From: Vogesella indigofera
Lineage (GTDB): Bacteria; Pseudomonadota; Gammaproteobacteria; Burkholderiales; Chromobacteriaceae
Length of the DNA stretch: 64,000 nt
Reading direction: 5' to 3'
NCBI RefSeq assembly: GCF_003633895.1
Contig: NZ_RBID01000011.1
Location: 558,001-622,000, forward strand
Each line of letters opens with the position of its first letter. Positions within the stretch are counted from its first letter, which is position 1. The position numbers and the translations under genes were made by a program. Below the pieces are notes generated by a model, which saw only the letters and a list, made by a program, of their open reading frames with translations, had not been told where the DNA came from and did not search any database. Below, piece by piece: positions 52,267-61,250 of the stretch.

Positions 52267-52720
52267 GCCAGCGCCCGCATGCCGCATCGTCGCTGGCCTT
52301 GGCTTCGACCCAGCGGCTGCTGCCGTCGACAAAATCCTCGCGTTTCCAGAACGGGGCCTGTGTCTTCAGGTAGTCCATCAGGTATTCGGCGGCGGCAAAG
52401 GCGCCGGCACGGTGGCCGGCGGCGATGAGCACCAGCACGATGGGCTCGCCCGGCGCCAGCGCCCCGACGCGATGGATGACGCGACAGGCGCTCACTGGCC
52501 AGCGCGCGGCGGCCTGCTCGGCGATGCGGCGGATCTCAGCCTCGGTCACGCCGGGGTAGTGTTCGAGAAACAGCGCCGCCAGCGGCGTGGCTTCGTCGTG
52601 GGCGCGCACCATGCCCTGGAAGGCCACCAGCGCCCCGGCGTCGCCGGCGTGCGCGCGCAGCGCCAGCTCTTCGGCACCAAGGTCGAAGGCGGCGGTTTGT
52701 ACGGTGATGTCGCAGTACAT
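52259..52720 (-). CDS. moaE: Molybdopterin synthase, catalytic subunit
   Basis: 153 residues. MoaE with MoaD transfers two sulfurs to cPMP to form molybdopterin. Conserved text: LVAFQGMVRAHDE, LEHYPGVTEAEIRRI, VIHRVGALAPGEP, and the active-site Lys pair in LKTQAPFWKRE. It follows moaD after 1 bp. Confidence 0.95.
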   Translation of the reverse strand: MYCDITVQTAAFDLGAEELALRAHAGDAGALVAFQGMVRAHDEATPLAALFLEHYPGVTEAEIRRIAEQAAARWPVSACRVIHRVGALAPGEPIVLVLIAAGHRAGAFAAAEYLMDYLKTQAPFWKREDFVDGSSRWVEAKASDDAACGRWHD

Positions 52721-52721
52721 G

Positions 52722-52973
52722 TCAGCCCCCGGTCACGGGCGGCAGGATGCCGACTTCGGCACCGTCCGGGATCGCCGCGTCGCCGCGCACGATCTGCTGG
52801 TTGACCACCAGGCGGAACACCTTGCCCGGCGCCAACGCCAGCGCCCACTCCTCGCCGCGGCCGCGTAGCACGTCCAGCAAGGTGGCGGTGGTGCCGCCGT
52901 CCCAGGCCAGCGTTTCCGTGCTGCAGCCCAGCGTGTCCTTGAGGACACCAAAATACAGTAGCGTGATGCTCAT
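52722..52973 (-). CDS. moaD: Molybdopterin synthase, sulfur carrier subunit
   Basis: 83 residues from ATG 52973, which overlaps the mobB stop (ATGA). A ubiquitin-like fold ending in the essential diglycine (PPVTGG), which is activated to a thiocarboxylate. The open frame continues upstream through mobB in another phase and is not used. Confidence 0.95.
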   Translation of the reverse strand: MSITLLYFGVLKDTLGCSTETLAWDGGTTATLLDVLRGRGEEWALALAPGKVFRLVVNQQIVRGDAAIPDGAEVGILPPVTGG

Positions 52974-53464
52974 GCAGAATCCTTCAGCCAGTTGGCAATA
53001 AAATCGGCAATCGCGGCGTGGTCGTCCAGCGGCAATTGCGGCAAATCGGTCGCGGCTGCGCAGTCGCTGGCCAGCGCGATCACGAACGGGTCGTCCGGGT
53101 ACAGCCACGGCTTGGCGCAGGCGCTACGGTGCACCTCGATGCGCGGCACCGGCAGCGTTTTCTGGCCCTCCAGCAGCACCAGGTCGACTGCGGCCAACCT
53201 TGACAGCTGCTGCTCCAGCGTCAGCGGCTGCGGCGTCTCGACAAACAGGCCGAAGCGGTAGGGCGACACCACCATCACCTCGTGCGCGCCACTGGCGCGG
53301 TGGCGCTGGCTGTCCTTGCCGGCCACGTCCAGTTCGATGTCGTGGTGACTGTGCTTGATCACCGACACCGTCAGTCCGCGCGCGGCCAGTAGCGGCAACA
53401 GCGCGCCGATCAGCGTGGTTTTGCCACTGCCGGACCAGCCGGCAATGCCCAGCACTTTTTGCAT
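52970..53464 (-). CDS. mobB: Molybdopterin-guanine dinucleotide biosynthesis adapter protein MobB
   Basis: 164 residues, GTP-binding P-loop protein with Walker [11 protein letters not shown], then [12 protein letters not shown] and the PRIEVHR motif. MobB binds MobA and improves guanylylation. It opens the minus-strand unit and is divergent from moaC. A repeat copy encodes R-L-A-A in its middle. Confidence 0.94.
   Translation of the reverse strand: MQKVLGIAGWSGSGKTTLIGALLPLLAARGLTVSVIKHSHHDIELDVAGKDSQRHRASGAHEVMVVSPYRFGLFVETPQPLTLEQQLSRLAAVDLVLLEGQKTLPVPRIEVHRSACAKPWLYPDDPFVIALASDCAAATDLPQLPLDDHAAIADFIANWLKDSA
53190..53202 (+). repeat. DUS-like repeat in mobB
   Basis: Exact GCGGCCAACCTTG preceded by T; the coding strand reads AGG TTG GCC GCA, residues R-L-A-A. 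Confidence 0.7.
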
Positions 53465-53532
53465 ACCCTCTCCCTTTGGTGGATTGTGGTCTACGCCATA
53501 CGGCGCTATCGTTCAACCAGACTCCACACTCG

Positions 53533-54048
53533 ATGATCCAGATGAATCCGCTTACCCATTTCAATGCCGCCGGCCAGGCCCACATGGTCGATGTCGGCGA
53601 CAAGCCGGAAACCCGCCGCGTGGCGGTGGCCACCGGCCACATCACCATGCTGCCGGCCACCTTTGCGCTGCTGCAGGGCGGCAATGCCAAGAAGGGCGAC
53701 GTCATCGGCATCGCCCGCCTGGCCGCCATCCAGGGCACCAAGCAAACCGCGAACCTGATCCCGCTGTGCCACCCGCTGGCGCTGACCCGCGTCAACGTCG
53801 ATTTTAGCGTGGATGAGGCGCTGTCGCGGGTACACATTTTCGTCACCAGCGAGACCGTGGGCCGTACCGGCGTGGAAATGGAAGCGCTCAGCGGCGTGAT
53901 GGCCGGCCTGCTCACCGTCTACGACATGCTGAAGGCGGTGGACCGCGGCATGCAGATCGACGGTGTGCGCCTGCTGGAAAAACAGGGCGGCAAGAGCGGC
54001 CACTGGCAAGCCGACAGCAACGATTCTGCGCTGCGCGACCAGTGCTGA
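53533..54048 (+). CDS. moaC: Cyclic pyranopterin monophosphate synthase
   Basis: 171 residues from ATG 53533, or 168 from ATG 53542; neither has a clear ribosome site. MoaC rearranges 3',8-cyclo-GTP from MoaA into cPMP. Family text: [30 protein letters not shown] and the C-terminal [21 protein letters not shown] without the longest stretch, plus KQGGKSGHW. It is divergent from mobB and followed after 23 bp by narX. Confidence 0.95.
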   Translation: MIQMNPLTHFNAAGQAHMVDVGDKPETRRVAVATGHITMLPATFALLQGGNAKKGDVIGIARLAAIQGTKQTANLIPLCHPLALTRVNVDFSVDEALSRVHIFVTSETVGRTGVEMEALSGVMAGLLTVYDMLKAVDRGMQIDGVRLLEKQGGKSGHWQADSNDSALRDQC

Positions 54049-54071
54049 CCATACGCCGGACGACCTAAGCC

Positions 54072-55973
54072 ATGCCCCTGCCCGCCCCCCCCTCCGTGCG
54101 CAGCCTGTCCAGCAAGCTGCTGATCCTGACCATTGTCTGGCTGGTGCTGGCGATGACCTCCATCGGCTACACCCTGGTGCTGTCGTGGAAACTGGAAGGC
54201 GGCGCCGCCGCCATCAACGACGCCGGCAGCCTGCGCATGCGCAGCTACCGCGTCGCACTGCTGGTCAGCGAAGGCGCCGATCCGGCCCAGGTCCAGCAGG
54301 AAGCCGCCCAGTTCAGCGACACCATGGCACGACTGCGCAAGGGCGACCCGGCGCGGCCGCTATTCCTGCCCGACAATGTCGAAGTGCGCTCGCAGGCGGC
54401 GGAAATCGCCCGCTACTGGCAGCACGAGATGTTGCCGAAGCTGGAACAGGTACAGCTCGACCCGCGCCGCAATACCACCCGCGTCGACCTGGGCGCCTTC
54501 GTCAACCGCATCGACAAGCTGGTGCGGCTGGTGGAAGAAGACAACGCGCGTAATACCACGCTGCTGCGCTTCTTCCAGATGACGCTGATGGCGATGGCCA
54601 TCATCGGCGCCATCACCATGATGTACCTGATGTTCCTGCTGATCATCCGCCCGCTGAACGAGCTGGGCGAGGCCATCGTGCAGGTGCGCGACGGCGAGCT
54701 GGCGACCCGGGTGCCGGTGGTCGGCAACGACGAATTCGCCATTCTGTCCGCCGGCTTCAACCAGATGGCCGGCCGCCTGCAGGAGTTGTACGCGACGCTG
54801 GAAGACAAGGTGCGTGACAAGACACGCTCGCTGGACGAGAAAAACCGCCAGCTGACCACGCTGTACGGCGTCACCGCCTACCTGCACGAATCGCACGACC
54901 TCAACACCATGTGCAAGGGCTTTATCGAACGCCTGATCCAGCTGACCAATGCCGACGCCGCCAGCGTGCGCATCGTCGACAGCAAGCGCGGCAAGCTGGA
55001 GCCGGTGGCGCAGATCGGCCTGCCGGACGGCATGATCCACACCCACGACTGCGCCCACATCGACAGCTGCTACTGCGGCGCCGCCGTCGAGCAGCCCAGC
55101 TCGGTGATCCGCCTGTTCCGCGAGCTGCCGCAAAAGGAACAGAAACACTGCGAGCGCGCCGGCTTTCGCAGCGTGTCGATCTTCCACATTCGCGTCAACC
55201 AGCAGAACGTCGGCATCTTCACCCTCTATTTCCGTGACGACACCCGCCTCAGCGCGCAGGAACAGTTCCTGATCGAGACGCTGGGCAGCCACCTCGGCGT
55301 CGCCATCGAGAACCTGCGTCTCGCCGCCCGCGACCGCCAGTTTGCGGTCTCGGAAGAGCGCAACCTGATGGCGCAAGGCCTGCACGACAGCATCGCGCAG
55401 TCGCTGTCCTTCCTCAACCTGCAGGTGCAGATGCTGGAAAGCGCGCTCGGCGACACCCAGGACGAGCAGGCGCGCGAAAACCTGGCCTTCATCAAGACCG
55501 GGGTGCAGGAGTGCTACGAGGACGTGCGCGAGCTGTTGCTCAACTTCCGCACCCGCATCAGCAAGGAAGACTTCCCCGACGCGGTCAACACCCTGCTCAA
55601 GCGCTTCGAGCAGCAGGCGGGGGTGCTGACCCAGTACCAGCTGCGCGGCAACGGCCTGCCGCTGAACCCGGAACAGCAACTGCAGGTGATCTTCATCCTG
55701 CAGGAGGCACTGTCCAACGTGCGCAAGCACGCGCAGGCACACCGCGTCGACATCGACATCGACAACCACGACGACTTCGTGATGCGCATCAGCGACGACG
55801 GCTGCGGCTTTGACGCCGCGGTGCTGGCCGCGCGCCAGGCACGCCACGTCGGCATGTCCATCATGCAAGAGCGGGCATCACGCATCAACGCCCGTATCCA
55901 GATCGAAAACCGGGACGGCGGCGGCACCACCGTCACCCTCACCCTGCCGCACACAGAAAGACAAGCCGCATGA
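54072..55973 (+). CDS. narX: Nitrate/nitrite sensor histidine kinase NarX
   Basis: 633 residues. TM1 is at ~15-38, followed by a periplasmic P-box (INDAGSLRMRSYRVALL) that binds nitrate and nitrite. TM2 is at ~172-195 and is followed by HAMP. A GAF-like central part holds the Cys cluster THDCAHIDSCYCG typical of NarX. The HisKA_3 His438 is in GLHDSIAQSLSFLNLQVQ, and a HATPase domain ends the protein. It phosphorylates NarL, encoded directly downstream with a 4-bp overlap. No nitrate reductase genes are in the window. Confidence 0.94.
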   Translation: MPLPAPPSVRSLSSKLLILTIVWLVLAMTSIGYTLVLSWKLEGGAAAINDAGSLRMRSYRVALLVSEGADPAQVQQEAAQFSDTMARLRKGDPARPLFLPDNVEVRSQAAEIARYWQHEMLPKLEQVQLDPRRNTTRVDLGAFVNRIDKLVRLVEEDNARNTTLLRFFQMTLMAMAIIGAITMMYLMFLLIIRPLNELGEAIVQVRDGELATRVPVVGNDEFAILSAGFNQMAGRLQELYATLEDKVRDKTRSLDEKNRQLTTLYGVTAYLHESHDLNTMCKGFIERLIQLTNADAASVRIVDSKRGKLEPVAQIGLPDGMIHTHDCAHIDSCYCGAAVEQPSSVIRLFRELPQKEQKHCERAGFRSVSIFHIRVNQQNVGIFTLYFRDDTRLSAQEQFLIETLGSHLGVAIENLRLAARDRQFAVSEERNLMAQGLHDSIAQSLSFLNLQVQMLESALGDTQDEQARENLAFIKTGVQECYEDVRELLLNFRTRISKEDFPDAVNTLLKRFEQQAGVLTQYQLRGNGLPLNPEQQLQVIFILQEALSNVRKHAQAHRVDIDIDNHDDFVMRISDDGCGFDAAVLAARQARHVGMSIMQERASRINARIQIENRDGGGTTVTLTLPHTERQAA

Positions 55974-56623
55974 GTACTGCCATCCGTATCTTACTGGTCG
56001 ACGACCACACCCTGTTCCGTAGCGGCCTCAAGGCGCTGCTGCAGCGCCAGCCGGACTTCGAGGTCATCGGCGAGGCCGCCGACGGGCTGGAAGGCGTCAA
56101 GCAGGCCGAACTGCTCAAGCCCGACGTGGTGCTACTGGACCTGGACATGCCGGTGATGCACGGCCGCGACGCGCTGTCGCAGATCCTGGTCACCCAGCCG
56201 CAGCTGGCGGTGCTGATGCTGACCGTGTCCGAGGACGGCGAAGACCTCGCCGAGTGCATGAAGAGCGGTGCGCGCGGCTACCTGCTGAAGAACATCAATG
56301 CCGACTTCCTGCTCAGCAGCATCCGCCGCGCGGTGGACGGTGACAGCGTGCTGTCGCCGGAGATGACCGCCAAGCTGGTGGCGCGCCTGCGCGCACCGGT
56401 CGCCGAGCCGCGCAACCAGGAGCTGGACAGCCTGACGCCGCGCGAACGCGAAACGCTCAGCTACCTCGCCTCCGGCGCCAGCAACAAGGAAATCGCCCGC
56501 GCGCTGGATCTGGCGGAAAGTACCATCAAGGTGCACGTGCAGAACATCCTGCGCAAGCTGAGCCTGAGCAGCCGGGTGCAAGCGGCGGTGTACGCGGTGG
56601 AGCACGGCCTGGACAAGGCCTGA
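55970..56623 (+). CDS. narL: Nitrate/nitrite response regulator NarL
   Basis: 217 residues. Receiver domain with phospho-acceptor Asp57 (VVLLDLDMPVMHG) and conserved Lys in GYLLKNI. The LuxR-type helix-turn-helix (LTPRERETLSYLASGASNKEIARAL) follows. In enterics NarL activates nitrate respiration and fdnG; control of the fdn operon 10 kb away is plausible but not shown. A terminator-like hairpin follows. Confidence 0.94.
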   Translation: MSTAIRILLVDDHTLFRSGLKALLQRQPDFEVIGEAADGLEGVKQAELLKPDVVLLDLDMPVMHGRDALSQILVTQPQLAVLMLTVSEDGEDLAECMKSGARGYLLKNINADFLLSSIRRAVDGDSVLSPEMTAKLVARLRAPVAEPRNQELDSLTPRERETLSYLASGASNKEIARALDLAESTIKVHVQNILRKLSLSSRVQAAVYAVEHGLDKA

Positions 56624-56638
56624 GACGGCGCGTCATGA

Positions 56639-56664
56639 CAAGGGGCTTGCGTGGCCCCTTGTTT
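56639..56664 (+). terminator. Terminator-like hairpin after narL
   Basis: CAAGGGGC (56639-56646) pairs with GCCCCTTG (56654-56661), followed by TTTCG. Confidence 0.55.
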
Positions 56665-56672
56665 CGCGTTAA

Positions 56673-56695
56673 CGTTATCCCGTTTTTGAATAGCG
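56673..56695. promoter_or_regulatory. Possible ModE operator before modE
   Basis: CGTTAT-N11-ATAGCG resembles the E. coli modA site, which is CGTTAT-N12-ATAACG. It lies 11-34 bp before the modE start, where ModE would autoregulate the operon. One base less spacing makes this tentative. Confidence 0.3.
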
Positions 56696-56706
56696 AAAGA
56701 ATAGCG

Positions 56707-57462
56707 ATGAGTGAATTGCTGCACCCCTTCGCCGGCAAGGGCACCGGCCAGCGCATCGCGCTGCTGCGCGCCATCCGCGAGCACGGTTCGATCAGCGCCG
56801 CCGCGCGCCAGTGCCAGCTCAGCTACAAGGCGGCGTGGCAGCACATCGACAACATCAACAACCTCAGTCCGCAACCGCTGGTGGCACGGCTGACCGGCGG
56901 CAAGGGCGGCGGCGGCACACGGCTGACCGCGCTGGGCGAACAGCTGCTGGACGCGTGGGAGAAAACCGGCGTCGCGCTGCAGGCCGGATCCATGCAGGAG
57001 CGGCAGACGCTGGCGCTGCTGGGCCGGCTGGCGGTGCGCACCTCGGCGCGCAACCAGCTGGCTGGCGAAATCAGCCACATCCAGCGCGGTGCGGTCAACG
57101 ACACCATCACCCTGCGCCTGCCCGGCGGCAGCCAGCTGCAGGCACAGATCACCCGCGAAAGCTGCGACGAGCTGGCGCTGCACGAAGGCGGCCACGCCAT
57201 CGCGCTGATCAAGGCGTCGTGGATCACCCTGGCGCTGCCGCAGGCGGCGGCGCAGGTCGCCATCGCCAACCGCCTGCCGGGCAAGGTTGGCCGCATCACC
57301 GCCGGCCTAGTCAACAGCGAGGTGATCGTCACCCTGCCCGGCGGCTACAGCCTGTGCGCGATGGTGGACAACGACAGCCTGGCCAGCCTCGCCATCGCGG
57401 TGGACGACGCAGTGTGCGCACTCTTCTCGTCCCAGAGCGTGATCCTGGGCATTCTCGACTGA
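56707..57462 (+). CDS. modE: Molybdate-responsive transcriptional regulator ModE
   Basis: 251 residues from ATG 56707; the upstream frame from 56635 is not family-like. The N-terminal LysR-like winged helix (IREHGSISAAARQCQLSYKAAW, HIDNINN) binds DNA. Two Mop/TOBE halves (~120-185 and ~190-250) bind molybdate, each with the SARNQLxG-like and ITRESCDELALHEG motifs. It represses molybdate uptake when the oxyanion is plentiful. It heads the mod operon. A repeat copy encodes K-V-G-R at the start of the second Mop half. Confidence 0.95.
   Translation: MSELLHPFAGKGTGQRIALLRAIREHGSISAAARQCQLSYKAAWQHIDNINNLSPQPLVARLTGGKGGGGTRLTALGEQLLDAWEKTGVALQAGSMQERQTLALLGRLAVRTSARNQLAGEISHIQRGAVNDTITLRLPGGSQLQAQITRESCDELALHEGGHAIALIKASWITLALPQAAAQVAIANRLPGKVGRITAGLVNSEVIVTLPGGYSLCAMVDNDSLASLAIAVDDAVCALFSSQSVILGILD
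57282..57294 (-). repeat. DUS-like repeat in modE
   Basis: Exact GCGGCCAACCTTG on the minus strand, preceded by T; the coding strand reads AAG GTT GGC CGC, residues K-V-G-R, the same peptide as in thiL. Confidence 0.7.
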
Positions 57463-57473
57463 ACGGAAACCTG

Positions 57474-58220
57474 ATGAAACCTACCCTGCTGTGCAGTCTG
57501 CTGGCGCTGTGCGTCGCCTCTTTCGCCAACGCCGCGCCGGTACAGGTGGCGGTTGCGGCCAACGTGCAGTATGCGTTTGCCGACATCGCCGCCAGCTTCA
57601 GCCGCGATACCGGCATCGCGGTGCAACCGTCGTTCGCCTCCTCCGGCAAGTTCGCCACCCAGATCATGAACGGCGCGCCGTTCGAGCTGTTCCTGTCCGC
57701 CGACAACGAGTTCCCGCAAAAGCTGGCGCAGGCCGGCTTTACGCTGCAGACGCCAAAAAGCTACGCGCTGGGCGCGCTGGTGCTGTGGTCGAAAGACCCG
57801 CAATTCAAGCCACAACAGTGGCAGCAGTGGCTGGCGGCCAGCCGCGGCAAGATCGCCATCGCCAATCCGCGCACCGCGCCCTACGGCAGCGAGGCGCTGC
57901 GGGTGCTGGACTACTACCGGCTGAGCGCTAGCGTCACGCCGCGGCTGGTCAGCGGCGACAACATCGCGCAGGCGGCGCAGTTCGTCGACAGCGGTGCGGC
58001 CCAGGCCGGCTTTGTCGCCAAGGCGTTGGTGCTGGCGCCGCAGATGAAGGACGTGGGTCGCTGGGTCGACATCCCCGCCGCCAGCCACCAGCCCATCGTG
58101 CAGGACATGGTGCTGCTGAAGCCGGCGGCGGCCAATCCGGACGCCCGCAAGCTGTTCGACTACCTGTCCGGCCCGGCCGCGCGGCAGATCCTGCAACGCT
58201 ACGGCTACCGCCTGCCATGA
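57474..58220 (+). CDS. modA: Molybdate ABC transporter periplasmic binding protein
   Basis: 248 residues from ATG 57474, 11 bp after the modE stop. Sec signal peptide (MKPTLLCSLLALCVASFANA-A). ModA family text: VAVAANVQYAFADIAASF, PSFASSGKFATQI, LFLSADNEFPQKL and IANPRTAPYGSEAL. It binds molybdate and delivers it to ModB. A near-match of the dispersed repeat (GCGGCCAACGT) encodes A-A-N-V. It overlaps the next gene by 4 bp. Confidence 0.95.
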   Translation: MKPTLLCSLLALCVASFANAAPVQVAVAANVQYAFADIAASFSRDTGIAVQPSFASSGKFATQIMNGAPFELFLSADNEFPQKLAQAGFTLQTPKSYALGALVLWSKDPQFKPQQWQQWLAASRGKIAIANPRTAPYGSEALRVLDYYRLSASVTPRLVSGDNIAQAAQFVDSGAAQAGFVAKALVLAPQMKDVGRWVDIPAASHQPIVQDMVLLKPAAANPDARKLFDYLSGPAARQILQRYGYRLP

Positions 58221-58615
58221 ACCGGCTGCCGGCCACCATCCACGCGCGGCACAGCGCCGACGGCCTGCACCTGCTGGAGCTGACGCTGTGCGGCCAACCT
58301 TGCACCGCGTTTGCCAGTGCCGCGCTGCCGCCGTGGCAGGCCGGGCAAACGGTGGAGGTGCTGTTCCGCGAGCTGGACGTGGCGCTGTCCACCGCGGCCT
58401 GCCCGACGCTGAGCATCCGCAACAGCCTGCCGTGCCGCATCGTGGCCATCCGCCACGGCGCGCTGTTCAGCGATGTCACGCTGCACAGTGCCGGCGCCAC
58501 ACTGCACGCGGTGATTACCCGCCGCTCCTGCGACTCGCTGGCGCTGCATGAGGGCATGGCGGTGTACGCGCTGATCAAGTCCAATGCGCTGCAACTGCTG
58601 GAGCCGGCACCATGA
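58217..58615 (+). CDS. Stand-alone TOBE/Mop protein resembling the C-terminal domain of ModC
   Basis: 132 residues, no signal peptide. From ~45 to the end it matches, by motif order, the C-terminal TOBE part of E. coli ModC: VEVLFRELDVALS, SIRNSLPCRIVAI, and ITRRSCDSLALHEGMAVYALIK. Such domains bind molybdate. It is wedged between modA and modB with 4-bp overlaps at both ends, and the ModC here is shorter than usual (284 versus ~350 residues). The ModC regulatory domain thus seems to be encoded separately. An independent molbindin role is the alternative. Confidence 0.8.
   Translation: MNRLPATIHARHSADGLHLLELTLCGQPCTAFASAALPPWQAGQTVEVLFRELDVALSTAACPTLSIRNSLPCRIVAIRHGALFSDVTLHSAGATLHAVITRRSCDSLALHEGMAVYALIKSNALQLLEPAP
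58290..58302 (+). repeat. DUS-like repeat in the TOBE/Mop gene
   Basis: Exact GCGGCCAACCTTG preceded by T, read TGC GGC CAA CCT TGC, residues C-G-Q-P-C: the third plus-strand frame seen for this repeat. Confidence 0.7.
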
Positions 58616-59286
58616 GCGGACTCGACCTCGCCCCGCTGTGGCTGACCTTCCGCCTGGCCGCAACCACCACGCTGCTCCTGCTGCTGCTCGGTCTGCCGCT
58701 GGCGGCGTGGCTGGCGCACAGCCGCTCGCGGCTGCGGCCGCTGGTGGACACGCTGGTGGCGATGCCGCTGGTGCTGCCGCCGTCGGTGCTCGGCTTCTAC
58801 CTGTTGCTGGCACTGTCACCGGCCAATGCGCCCGGTGCCTGGCTGCGCGAGCTGTTCGGCGTCAACCTGGTGTTTTCCTTTGCCGGGCTGGTGATCGGCT
58901 CGGTGCTGTTCAGCCTGCCGTTCATGGTGCAGCCGGTGGCGGCGGCACTGAGCGGCTTGCCGCCCAGCCTGCGCGAGGCCGCCTGGACCATGGGCAAATC
59001 GCGGCTCTCCACCCTGCTGCGCGTCGAGCTGCCGTGCGTGCGGCCGGCGCTGGTGGCCGGCGTGGTGATGAGCTTTGCCCACACCGTTGGCGAATTCGGC
59101 CTGGTGCTGATGATAGGTGGCAACATCCCCGGCGTGACGCGGGTGGCGTCGATCGCGGTCTACAACGAGGTCGAGGCGCTGAACTACCCGGCCGCCCACG
59201 CCTACGCCGCCATCCTGTGCGCGTTCTCCTTTGCCGTGGTGTTGCTGGTCAACCTGTTGCGCCGCCGCGCGGAGCGTATCGCATGA
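58612..59286 (+). CDS. modB: Molybdate ABC transporter permease
   Basis: 224 residues with five transmembrane helices. The EAA loop that contacts ModC reads LREAAWTMGKSRLSTLLRV. VMSFAHTVGEFGLVLMIGGNIPG is characteristic of ModB/CysT permeases. It overlaps both neighbours by 4 bp, so modA-mop-modB-modC are translationally coupled. Confidence 0.95.
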   Translation: MSGLDLAPLWLTFRLAATTTLLLLLLGLPLAAWLAHSRSRLRPLVDTLVAMPLVLPPSVLGFYLLLALSPANAPGAWLRELFGVNLVFSFAGLVIGSVLFSLPFMVQPVAAALSGLPPSLREAAWTMGKSRLSTLLRVELPCVRPALVAGVVMSFAHTVGEFGLVLMIGGNIPGVTRVASIAVYNEVEALNYPAAHAYAAILCAFSFAVVLLVNLLRRRAERIA

Positions 59287-60137
59287 TCGAATTTTCGCTG
59301 CAAAAAACCCGCCACGGTGCCAACGGCCAGTTGCAGCTGGATGTCGCCGCCACGCTGGCCGCCGGCAGTTTTACCGTGCTCAGCGGCGCGTCCGGCGCCG
59401 GCAAGACCACGCTGCTGCGGCTGCTGGCCGGGCTGGAAGCGGCAGACAGCGGCTGGCTGCAGGTGAACGGCGCCGACTGGCTGCGCGGCGGCCACAGCCT
59501 GCCCGTGCAGCAGCGCCGCATCGGCATGGTGTTCCAGGATTACGCGCTGTTCCCGCACCTCAGCGTGGCCGACAACATCGCCTTTGGCGCCGCGCGCGGC
59601 GAGCGCGCCCTGGTGCAGGAGCTGCTGGAACTGTGCGGGCTGGCGGCGCTGGCGCGGCAGTACCCGGCGCAGTTGTCCGGCGGCCAGAAGCAGCGCGTGG
59701 CACTGGCGCGGGCGCTGGCGATGCGGCCAACCTTGCTGTTGCTGGACGAGCCGCTGTCGGCGCTGGATCACGGCCTGCGCCGCGAGCTGCAGCGGATGTT
59801 GCGTGACATGCACCAGCGCTTTGCGCTGACCACGGTGATGGTCAGCCACGATCTGGGCGAGATCTTCGCGGTGGCCGACCAGGTGCTGCAGCTGGAGCAC
59901 GGCCGCATCAGCGCGCAGGGCACGCCGGCGCAGGTGTTTCTGCAGACGCCGCGTGACAGCAGCCGCATCGCGCTGCACGGCGAGGTACTGGCCTGCCAGC
60001 CGGCCGACGTGATGTGGCGGGTGACGGTGCTGGTCGCCGGCGAGCTGGTGGAAGTACTGCTCAGCGCACAGGACGCCGCCACGCTGAGCGCGGGGCAACG
60101 CATCCGGCTGTCGGCCGGCGCGCTGCAACCGGGCTAG
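59283..60137 (+). CDS. modC: Molybdate ABC transporter ATP-binding protein
   Basis: 284 residues. Walker A GASGAGKTT, signature LSGGQKQRVALARAL, Walker B LLLLDEPLSALD and the switch His in VMVSHDLGEIF. After the ATPase (~225) only a ~60-residue TOBE-like tail remains (RIALHGEVLACQPADVMWRV). ModC of E. coli has about 350 residues with a longer regulatory domain. A repeat copy encodes R-P-T-L just before Walker B. No terminator was found in the 114 bp before sbp. Confidence 0.94.
   Translation: MIEFSLQKTRHGANGQLQLDVAATLAAGSFTVLSGASGAGKTTLLRLLAGLEAADSGWLQVNGADWLRGGHSLPVQQRRIGMVFQDYALFPHLSVADNIAFGAARGERALVQELLELCGLAALARQYPAQLSGGQKQRVALARALAMRPTLLLLDEPLSALDHGLRRELQRMLRDMHQRFALTTVMVSHDLGEIFAVADQVLQLEHGRISAQGTPAQVFLQTPRDSSRIALHGEVLACQPADVMWRVTVLVAGELVEVLLSAQDAATLSAGQRIRLSAGALQPG
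59723..59735 (+). repeat. DUS-like repeat in modC
   Basis: Exact GCGGCCAACCTTG preceded by T, read CGG CCA ACC TTG, residues R-P-T-L immediately before the Walker B strand. Confidence 0.7.
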
Positions 60138-60251
60138 CACGGGGCCGTTGATATCGCCAAACGCGATTAGCAATACAGATTTTCTTGGTTTGTTTGCATA
60201 AGGGCGCCCGCTACAGTGGTGCCATCACTGCACGCACACAAGGAAACCATC

Positions 60252-61250
60252 ATGTCGTTCTCGTCCCGCCAGATCATCGCCGCCCTGCTGCTGGGCAGCG
60301 CCAGCTTCGCCTACGCCGACGTCAGCCTGCTGAATGTGTCCTACGACCCGACGCGCGAGCTGTACCAGGATTTCAACACCGCCTTTGCCAAGCACTGGAA
60401 GGCCAAGACCGGCGAAACCGTCACCATCAAGCAGTCGCACGGCGGCTCCGGCAAGCAGGCGCGCGGCGTGATCGACGGCCTGGAAGCCGACGTGGTGACA
60501 CTGGCACTGGCCTATGACGTCGACGCGCTGCACACCGAGGCCAAGCTGATCCCGGCCAACTGGCAGAAACGCCTGCCGAACAACGCCGCGCCGTACACCT
60601 CCACCATCGTGTTCCTGGTGCGCAAGGGCAATCCGAAAGCGATCAAGGACTGGAACGACCTGACCCGCCCTGGCGTAGAAGTGGTGACGCCGAACCCGAA
60701 AACCTCCGGCGGCGCGCGCTGGAACTACCTGGCGGCCTGGGGCTACGCGCTGAAACAGCCGGGCGGCAACAACGCCAAGGCGCAGGACTTCGTGAAGAAG
60801 GTGTTCCAGAACGTGAAGGTGCTGGATTCCGGCGCCCGCGGCTCGCTGGTCAGCTTCACCCAGCGCGGCATCGGTGACGTGCTGCTGTCGTGGGAGAACG
60901 AAGCCTACCTCGCCACCAAGGAACTGGGCCCGGACAAGTTCGACATCGTGACCCCGTCGCTGTCCATCCTGGCCGAACCGCCGGTCAGCGTGGTGGACAA
61001 GGTGGTCGACAAGCGCGGCACGCGCAAGGTGGCCGAAGCCTATCTGCAATACCTGTACAGCCCGCAAGGCCAGGAACTGGCGGCGGCCAACTACTACCGT
61101 CCGCGTGACGCCAAGGTGGCCGCCAAGTACGCCGACAAGTTCAGCAAGGTGAAGCTGTTCACCATCGATCAGGTGTTCGGCGGCTGGACCCGCGCGCAGA
61201 AGACCCACTTCGCCGATGGAGCGATCTTTGACCAGATCATTGCCCGTTGA
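60252..61250 (+). CDS. sbp: Sulfate/thiosulfate-binding periplasmic protein
   Basis: 332 residues from ATG 60252 behind AGGAAA. Signal peptide ([20 protein letters not shown]). Sbp/CysP text: [53 protein letters not shown]. It binds sulfate or thiosulfate for the CysTWA importer. A TTTCTTGGTTTGTTTGCATAA stretch in the 114-bp leader region may hold CysB sites, but no clear promoter can be named. Its end overlaps the next reading frame by 35 bp. Confidence 0.95.
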   Translation: MSFSSRQIIAALLLGSASFAYADVSLLNVSYDPTRELYQDFNTAFAKHWKAKTGETVTIKQSHGGSGKQARGVIDGLEADVVTLALAYDVDALHTEAKLIPANWQKRLPNNAAPYTSTIVFLVRKGNPKAIKDWNDLTRPGVEVVTPNPKTSGGARWNYLAAWGYALKQPGGNNAKAQDFVKKVFQNVKVLDSGARGSLVSFTQRGIGDVLLSWENEAYLATKELGPDKFDIVTPSLSILAEPPVSVVDKVVDKRGTRKVAEAYLQYLYSPQGQELAAANYYRPRDAKVAAKYADKFSKVKLFTIDQVFGGWTRAQKTHFADGAIFDQIIAR

